Assembly: GCF_000526495.1 (NCBI RefSeq)
Contig: NZ_JAGE01000001.1
Coordinates: 310,001-374,000, forward strand
From: Ruminiclostridium josui JCM 17888
Lineage (GTDB): Bacteria; Bacillota; Clostridia; Acetivibrionales; DSM-1351
Direction: 5' to 3'
DNA length: 64,000 nt
The position numbers and the translations under genes were made by a program. Below the pieces are notes generated by a model. That model had not been told where the DNA came from. It saw only the letters and a list, made by a program, of their open reading frames with translations, and searched no databases. Positions 58,804 to 64,000 of this stretch are shown piece after piece (the stretch's first letter is position 1; the number at the start of each line of letters is the position of its first letter).

Positions 58804-59819
58804 ATATCCACCCCTGCTTCGCCTTCAGTTACTGAACCGATAAGGTAAGCCTTTTCGCCTTTGGAATCAAGATAACTGATGATTTCATCCGCTTTTTGTT
58901 CATCAACAGCCAGAACCATTCCGATTCCCATATTAAAAGTGTTAAAATTATCTTTATCAGCCATATTGCCAAGGTCTCTGAGTAAATCAAATATTGGAAG
59001 CACAGGCCATGAACCTTTTTGAATTTTAACACGCAACCCTTTCGGAATCATTCTCGGAATATTCTCTATGAATCCTCCGCCTGTAATATGGGATATTCCC
59101 TTTATCTCATATTTTTCAATTAGGTCAAGAATTACTTTTACATATATTTTTGTTGGCTTTAAAAGTTCTTCGCCTAAAGTACAGCCAAGCTTTTCAACAT
59201 ATTCTTTAAGGTTGTTTTCAGTAGGGTTTATAAGCTTTCTTACTAAAGAATACCCATTACTGTGAATTCCTGATGACGGAAGTCCGATTAATTTATCCCC
59301 TGCTTTGATTTTTTTACCGTCTATTATTTTGTTTTTATCAACAATTCCTACTGTAAAACCTGCTAAATCATATTCATCAACAGGATAAAAACCCGGCATT
59401 TCAGCGGTTTCTCCTCCAATAAGAGAACAGCCTGACATTTCGCAGCCATCGGCTACCCCTTTTACAATTTGTGCAACCTTTTCTGGATAATTCTTGCCAA
59501 CTGCAACATAATCCAGAAAAAACAGCGGCTCCGCTCCGCTACATACTACATCGTTAACACACATTGCAACACAGTCAATACCAACAGTATCATGCTTATC
59601 TGTCAAAAACGCAATTTTTAGCTTTGTTCCTACTCCATCAGTTCCTGAAACCAATACCGGCTGTTCGTACTTAGATTTATCCAAACTGAAAAGCCCTCCG
59701 AAGCCCCCCAGTTCTGTCATAACCTCAGGCCTGAATGTACGCTTTACATGATTTTTCATTAATCTTACAGCTTCATAACCTGCCTCAACATCTACACCTG
59801 CTTCTCTATAAGTGGTCAT
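58797..59819 (-). CDS. purM: Phosphoribosylformylglycinamidine cyclo-ligase
   Basis: The 340-residue AIR synthetase closes the imidazole ring with ATP. Diagnostic stretches are [53 protein letters not shown] and [13 protein letters not shown]. The ATG at 59817-59819 ([14 protein letters not shown]) follows GGAGG; five codons earlier lies a start without a site. Confidence 0.96.
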   Translation of the reverse strand: MTTYREAGVDVEAGYEAVRLMKNHVKRTFRPEVMTELGGFGGLFSLDKSKYEQPVLVSGTDGVGTKLKIAFLTDKHDTVGIDCVAMCVNDVVCSGAEPLFFLDYVAVGKNYPEKVAQIVKGVADGCEMSGCSLIGGETAEMPGFYPVDEYDLAGFTVGIVDKNKIIDGKKIKAGDKLIGLPSSGIHSNGYSLVRKLINPTENNLKEYVEKLGCTLGEELLKPTKIYVKVILDLIEKYEIKGISHITGGGFIENIPRMIPKGLRVKIQKGSWPVLPIFDLLRDLGNMADKDNFNTFNMGIGMVLAVDEQKADEIISYLDSKGEKAYLIGSVTEGEAGVDIC

Positions 59820-59854
59820 GCAATTTACCTCCAAAGAAATTTGTTAATATCTAT

Positions 59855-61318
59855 TTAACAGCCGCAGCTGAACTTATCTCCTTCTTCTGGAACATCAATG
59901 GGATAATTTCCGTCTAGACATGCTGAACAAAAGCCTAATTTTGAACCAATAGGTGTTTTGAGAAGACCATCCAAACTCAAGTAACCCAAAGTATCGGCAC
60001 ATATCATTTCTCTGATTTCTTCAACTGAAAGTTTATCCGCCACAAGTTCCTTTCTGGAAGATATATCAATTCCGAAATAACATGGGAATTTAATAGGTGG
60101 TGAACTCACTCGCATGTGAACTTCCTTTGCACCAGCTTTTTTAAGAATCTGCACAATTCTTCTGGTTGTTGTTCCTCTTACAATAGAATCATCAATGATA
60201 ACAACCCTTTTTCCTTCAACTGATTTTTTTATGGGATTGTGCTTTATCCTGACAGCTACTTCTCGCATACCTTGACTTGGCTGAATAAATGTTCTGCCTA
60301 CGTATCTATTTTTAACAAGACCCTCTCCGTAAGGTATCCCTGTTTGGTTTGAAAAACCAATCGCTGCAGAAATACCAGAATCTGGTACCCCAATTACCAC
60401 ATCAGCTTCTACAGGGTGTTCAATTGCCAGTCGTTTTCCGGCTTCATACCTGGACTGCTGAACACTTGCTCCGTCTATAACACTGTCTGGTCTTGCAAAG
60501 TATACAAATTCAAATATACAAAGTTTTGTATCCTTGTTATTAAACGGTCTTACGGACCTGATTTCATTATTTTCAATTATTACTATTTCACCGGGCTCAA
60601 CATCTCTTATAAATTCAGCATTTACTGCGTCCAATGCACATGATTCGGAAGCCAGTACATAGGCTGTGGGAGTTTTTCCAATACATAAAGGTCTTATTCC
60701 GTAAGGGTCCCTTACTCCTAATATTTTAGAAGCAGCCATAAGTATAAGTCCGTATGAACCCTTTACATCCATCATCATTTTTTCCACAGCTTCTTCCAAT
60801 GTTTCTGATGTAATACTGTGTTTAGTTATAAGATTTATAAGTACTTCGGTATCATTGGTTGTTTGAAATATTGTACCACTATTTTCCATCTGTTCTCTGA
60901 GTATAGATGCATTTACTATATTGCCGTTGTGAGCCAGTGCCAATTGTCCGTTCCTTGATCTTACTACTATAGGCTGGGCATTTTCTCTTCTACTTGCTCC
61001 TGTAGTGGAATAACGAACATGTCCGACTGCCATGGTACCTTTCAAGTGGTTTAACATTACCTTGTCAAATATTTCGGGAACAAGTCCCATGTCTTTGTGA
61101 AAAACTATTGTCTCTCTGTCACTTACTGCTATTCCCGCACTCTCCTGACCTCTGTGCTGGAGTGAATAAAGACCGTAGTACGTTAACCCGGCCACGTCTA
61201 CTTCATTGGCATCCGTTGAATATACGCCAAATACGCCACATTCTTCATGCATCTTATCTATTCTTTCATCAAAGCAGTCAGGATTACTGCATTTCAAACA
61301 ATCACCAAAATTACACAT
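59855..61318 (-). CDS. purF: Amidophosphoribosyltransferase
   Basis: The 487-residue committed enzyme of purine synthesis. The N-terminal nucleophile is the cysteine in HEECGVFGVY (about residue 27), so a propeptide of about 26 residues must be removed, longer than the 11 in Bacillus subtilis and itself containing three cysteines. The PRPP site is VVIIDDSIVRGTTTRR, and C-terminal cysteines (CYFGIDISSRKEL, GFCSACLDGNYP) are typical of the [4Fe-4S]-containing B. subtilis class. AAGGAG precedes the ATG. The gene sits between purE and purM; purC, often found here, is missing. Confidence 0.96.
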   Translation of the reverse strand: MCNFGDCLKCSNPDCFDERIDKMHEECGVFGVYSTDANEVDVAGLTYYGLYSLQHRGQESAGIAVSDRETIVFHKDMGLVPEIFDKVMLNHLKGTMAVGHVRYSTTGASRRENAQPIVVRSRNGQLALAHNGNIVNASILREQMENSGTIFQTTNDTEVLINLITKHSITSETLEEAVEKMMMDVKGSYGLILMAASKILGVRDPYGIRPLCIGKTPTAYVLASESCALDAVNAEFIRDVEPGEIVIIENNEIRSVRPFNNKDTKLCIFEFVYFARPDSVIDGASVQQSRYEAGKRLAIEHPVEADVVIGVPDSGISAAIGFSNQTGIPYGEGLVKNRYVGRTFIQPSQGMREVAVRIKHNPIKKSVEGKRVVIIDDSIVRGTTTRRIVQILKKAGAKEVHMRVSSPPIKFPCYFGIDISSRKELVADKLSVEEIREMICADTLGYLSLDGLLKTPIGSKLGFCSACLDGNYPIDVPEEGDKFSCGC

Positions 61319-61405
61319 GGGTAACTCCTTTTTATCCAGATATATGAGCGGCTGCCTATGACAAAACCGCTTTTCCTATTTTTATTTGGTTATAAATTTT
61401 TAGAA

Positions 61406-61918
61406 TTATATTTCAAGAAGCTTTTTTTGAAGCTCTGCATTTTTCTTTTCTACTTTTTCTTGGAGGGATTTTTTATAATCGATCATTTTATGTCTTAATT
61501 CATGATATGCAACTGAAAGAATCTGTATTGCCAGCAATGCAGCATTTTCCGCACCATCTACCGCAACTGTTGCAACTGGAATTCCCGAAGGCATCTGAAC
61601 AATGGACAGCAGTGAATCCAATCCATCTAAAGTAGAGGATTTTACCGGCACTCCAATAACCGGAAGCGGTGTGTAAGCTGCCAATACGCCCGGAAGATGT
61701 GCTGCTTTTCCTGCTGCTGCAATGATAACATCAAAACCGTTAGCCTCTGCATTTTTCGCAAACTCTGACGCTTTATCTGGTGTCCTGTGCGCGGAACAAA
61801 CCATTACCTCACAGTCTATTTCAAAATCCTTTAAAATTTTAATACAGTTTTTCATAACTGAAAGGTCTGAATCACTTCCCATGATAACAGCTACCTTTGC
61901 ATCTTTGGAAATACACAT
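61406..61918 (-). CDS. purE: N5-carboxyaminoimidazole ribonucleotide mutase
   Basis: The 170-residue class I PurE. VAVIMGSDSDLSVMK holds the catalytic serine and aspartate, AHRTPDKASEFAKNA the histidine, and LPGVLAAYTPLPVIGVP is the conserved core. I choose the ATG at 61916-61918 (MCISKDAKVAVIMG), behind AGGGGGCAGAT; an in-frame start 13 codons upstream is less likely. First gene of the operon, preceded by a promoter at 62000-62029. No purine riboswitch fold is visible in the 80-base leader. Confidence 0.95.
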   Translation of the reverse strand: MCISKDAKVAVIMGSDSDLSVMKNCIKILKDFEIDCEVMVCSAHRTPDKASEFAKNAEANGFDVIIAAAGKAAHLPGVLAAYTPLPVIGVPVKSSTLDGLDSLLSIVQMPSGIPVATVAVDGAENAALLAIQILSVAYHELRHKMIDYKKSLQEKVEKKNAELQKKLLEI

Positions 61919-61999
61919 AACATCTGCCCCCTGCATTTTATTTATTTTTATGAACATTTTTTATATTTTTGTAAAAATAATTCGTCTTTTTATGCTTTT

Positions 62000-62029
62000 A
62001 TATTACCAATAAAGAGACTGTATTGTCAA
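62000..62029 (-). promoter_or_regulatory. Candidate promoter of the pur operon
   Basis: TTGACA (62024-62029), 18 bases, TAATAT (62000-62005) on the minus strand, about 80 bases before purE. Confidence 0.6.
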
Positions 62030-62040
62030 TTAATCTAAAC

Positions 62041-62074
62041 AAAAAAAGCGAACGTTTTTTTAACGTTCACTTTT
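62041..62074 (-). terminator. Intrinsic terminator of the AEC transporter gene
   Basis: GTGAACGTT pairs with AACGTTCGC (minus strand) and is followed by TTTTTTT. Confidence 0.82.
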
Positions 62075-62091
62075 AATATTCGGAATATCTT

Positions 62092-63069
62092 TTATCCAAG
62101 CAGATAAACTATTAACGGAAGTGTAAAAATTGAGAGAATAGTTGAAACAAATATTCCTTCTGTAGCTGCGTTATAATCTGAATCATATTGAAGTGCCAAT
62201 GCCGAAACAATTGTTGAAGCAGGCATAGCCAGTTGCAATACAACTATCCTGACAACAAATGGATTGAAAACTCCCTTTGTAATAGCAAAAATCAGTATTG
62301 CTAAAAAAGGAATTAAAAGCAGCTTAAACAGTGATAATATAAAATATTTAAGCTTTGATACTATGTCACCCAAGCCAGTTATTCTTATGCCCGAAAGTAT
62401 CAATCCGATAAATACCATGGACAGGTAAATAGTAGTGTGTCCCAGTCCATTGAAGGCCTCATAGAATACACTCCAGATTTTTTGGAATGCAAATGTTTTT
62501 TCTATTTTAAACTGGAATTTTAAAAATATCATTACTAATCCGCATAAAAAGGCAAGTGTATTGGGATTTATAAGGTGAAGGAGATTACCTCTCCAATTTC
62601 GAGTGTTATGTTTGTTAAACAGATAGATTCCCAATGTCCAAAGGATGGCATCATTAGCTATATTAAAAAATATAGCATAAACAATTCCAATATCCCCGTA
62701 CATTGCTTTTAATAACGGGTATGCCATAAATATAACATTTCCGAACATTGATTGGGCAATATATATGTTTTTTGTCTTTTCCTTTATTTTCAATATTTTA
62801 CATTGGCCTAAGGCAATCAATCCTGCAATAAGGATAAAAATAACACCGAAAATAAATATATATAGACCATTTGTCAGTGTTTCTCTGGTAAAAGTATAAT
62901 TACCCATGGTCGTAAATATCAAAAACGGCATGGTTATTTTCAGTATCAAGGCAGATATATATTTGTGAGAATTTTCAGGCAAAAACCCGGTTTTTCCTGC
63001 TGCAAAACCTATTAATCCCAAAAGAGTCAGAATTATAATCTGGTTTGTTATTATCTGTATCTGTTCCAC
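62092..63069 (-). CDS. AEC family transporter
   Basis: The 325-residue membrane protein of the auxin efflux carrier superfamily has ten predicted helices in two halves of five. Family-like motifs are TMPFLIFTTMGNY early, AQSMFGNVIFMAYPLL in the first half and AMPASTIVSALALQYDSDYNAATEGIFVSTILSIFTLPL at the C-terminus. Bacterial relatives move malate, malonate and other small acids. The substrate here is unknown. It is an independent gene with its own terminator. Confidence 0.88.
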   Translation of the reverse strand: MEQIQIITNQIIILTLLGLIGFAAGKTGFLPENSHKYISALILKITMPFLIFTTMGNYTFTRETLTNGLYIFIFGVIFILIAGLIALGQCKILKIKEKTKNIYIAQSMFGNVIFMAYPLLKAMYGDIGIVYAIFFNIANDAILWTLGIYLFNKHNTRNWRGNLLHLINPNTLAFLCGLVMIFLKFQFKIEKTFAFQKIWSVFYEAFNGLGHTTIYLSMVFIGLILSGIRITGLGDIVSKLKYFILSLFKLLLIPFLAILIFAITKGVFNPFVVRIVVLQLAMPASTIVSALALQYDSDYNAATEGIFVSTILSIFTLPLIVYLLG

Positions 63070-63124
63070 GGCAATGTGCCTCCAAAATTATGATATATAG
63101 GGGTGTTTACTATTCCGCACTGCA

Positions 63125-63190
63125 CTTCCGTATAAAATTGTATCAATGTTGCTTTCACTGATACAATTTATACCCTTTAGTACAGGCTAA
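63125..63190. repeat. MITE-like inverted repeat, short form
   Basis: TATAAAATTGTATCAATG (63131-63148) and CACTGATACAATTTATA (63156-63172) are the same ends as in the 246-base element at 6331-6576, but here only seven bases separate them. The flanking words (CACTTCCG before, TAGTACAGGCTAAA after) also match. It could be an internal-deletion derivative. Confidence 0.7.
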
Positions 63191-63251
63191 AAAGATAAAA
63201 TTTAATTATCAACTAGCCCTATGTTATCATATAATTTTGATTTAATATTGT

Positions 63252-63539
63252 CTAGCCGTTTTTGCCGTTCAGATTCAATCCGCAGGACGGACAAGTACTA
63301 TCCTCCGAGGCCAACGTTGCTCCACATGCCGGACAGACATTATACGGAATATCCATAACCTCATAATTATTATCCGATTGTATATTCTGCTCTGATGATT
63401 TTTCATACTGTTTTTGCAATATCATTCTTATCATCCTGATTTCTTCGGCTGTTTTCGAGCCATCTATTGCTGATTGGATTACACAATACAGTATGCCAAA
63501 AAACAAAATAACAAAGAATAAGTATAATATAATCTCCAT
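63252..63539 (-). CDS. Membrane-anchored zinc-ribbon protein
   Basis: A 95-residue protein. One N-terminal membrane helix (about 2-22) and a charged helix (KTAEEIRMIRMILQKQYEK) lead to a C-terminal zinc ribbon CPACGATLASEDSTCPSCG. The ATG at 63537-63539 follows GGAGG; an in-frame start 13 codons earlier lacks a site. Function unknown. Zinc ribbons of this kind are common in small clostridial membrane proteins. Confidence 0.75.
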   Translation of the reverse strand: MEIILYLFFVILFFGILYCVIQSAIDGSKTAEEIRMIRMILQKQYEKSSEQNIQSDNNYEVMDIPYNVCPACGATLASEDSTCPSCGLNLNGKNG

Positions 63540-63610
63540 AGTAACCTCCAAATAAGACTCTATAGTAGAATATACCATATATTACAATTAATAACTAATA
63601 TATTTTAGAA

Positions 63611-64000
63611 CTACGGTGTAAGAAGTAAAATACATTCCTCCGGGAAGAGCAAATTAATGGGCAAACCCTTTTCAATAATTTCCTCCCATATATCTTTATC
63701 AACTTCCCATCTGATTGACGAATTGCTTTCATTAGAACTTCTGTTCAGATTTTTAAGCATTATAATATAGGAAAAAGGATTTTCAATAACTTTTACTACT
63801 TCACAGGACATTATATTTGTACCTTCTCTTTTTTCCGAGTACTTGAAATAATGAGCTCTCATTCCCACATATTTAATCTTATCAGGTATTTTTCGGTTAA
63901 GAAACAATGTCATGTTCCAGTCAATAGCCATTAAAGAATTATCTGATAACCGCTTTATGGCAGAAATATTTTTACAGCCTGTCATAAGCGCTGCAGCAAC
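63611..64000 (-). CDS. C-terminal part of an ABC transporter ATPase (molybdate/sulfate type), cut by the window edge
   Basis: The open frame continues to base 64000 without a start (VAAALMTGCKNISAIKRL...), so this is the 3' end of a larger gene. The visible part is a TOBE-like regulatory domain of ModC/CysA-type ATPases: LTGCKNIS-like entry, IDWNMTL, YVGMRAHYFKY, and CEVVKVIENPFSYIIML ... EECILLL. The ATPase core with Walker motifs lies outside. The substrate (molybdate, tungstate or sulfate) cannot be decided here. Confidence 0.72.
   Translation of the reverse strand, partial: VAAALMTGCKNISAIKRLSDNSLMAIDWNMTLFLNRKIPDKIKYVGMRAHYFKYSEKREGTNIMSCEVVKVIENPFSYIIMLKNLNRSSNESNSSIRWEVDKDIWEEIIEKGLPINLLFPEECILLLTP

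Noticed and set aside
61919-62060. Purine riboswitch before purE
   Set aside because: None of the conserved junction sequences is visible, and the leader is only about 80 bases.

Overview
The window is AT-rich chromosomal DNA from a low-GC Firmicute. It most likely comes from a mesophilic, cellulose-degrading clostridium of the Ruminiclostridium (Clostridium cellulolyticum / papyrosolvens) group. The evidence is a secreted esterase with a type I dockerin (cellulosome), the pta-ackA acetate pathway, a Re-citrate synthase with aconitase, archaeal-type phosphoglycerate mutase, clostridial small proteins and strong AGGAGG ribosome sites. The genus is an inference.

Layout. 1-6283 is core metabolism: ackA (partial) and pta on the minus strand, then a membrane/spermidine-synthase-like protein, gltX and apgM on the plus strand. 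6331-6576 is a MITE-like inverted repeat with a short relative at 63125-63190. 33144-64000 is again core: an esterase, a TetR-controlled ABC-2 exporter, a dockerin-CE2 esterase, folate and SAM-cycle enzymes, RNA modification enzymes, tRNA-Glu, an ECF sigma/anti-sigma pair, the Re-citrate synthase-aconitase-GntR operon, a chemoreceptor, the purine operon purE-F-M-N-H-D, an AEC transporter and the end of an ABC ATPase.

The centre, about 7788-32589, is the main discovery. It is a 24.8-kb site-specifically integrated element that splits a large serine recombinase gene. The N-terminal half lies at 32589-32998 and the C-terminal half at 6617-7788, on the same strand and in the correct order. Both junctions carry the same 21-bp sequence with two mismatches (TAATGTA-nn-GCTCGTTGTACC). 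Joining the halves at the shared GAG codon restores an in-frame 526-aa recombinase. The two inner flanks combine into a symmetric attP-like site whose dyad centre falls in the same GA dinucleotide.

Cargo of the element, left to right: a 65-aa ORF beside the att site, a second intact serine recombinase (probable integrase), a small fascin-like beta-trefoil protein, a 7TM histidine kinase and a receiver-XRE response regulator. Next come two divergent AidA/PixA-like proteins under a promoter studded with TGACAT motifs, a GC-richer non-coding stretch with covarying hairpins, decayed DUF5104 and DUF4474 genes, and an IS110 transposase with a structured leader. The right part holds a DUF2691 putative immunity gene, a 2633-aa secreted subtilase-Rhs polymorphic toxin, and a secreted kelch-FN3 gene that an IS30-type element has cut in two with a 14-bp target duplication. 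The element looks like a vehicle for a contact or secreted toxin plus a private two-component system.

Regulation. A perfect TTGTATACAA palindrome overlaps the -10 box of the Re-citrate synthase operon, which encodes a GntR/FCD regulator, and also overlaps the -35 box of a likely pta promoter. This suggests one regulator at the acetyl-CoA branch point. The ECF sigma gene has an AAC-N16-CGTC promoter typical of autoregulation. The TetR gene has two palindromes upstream.
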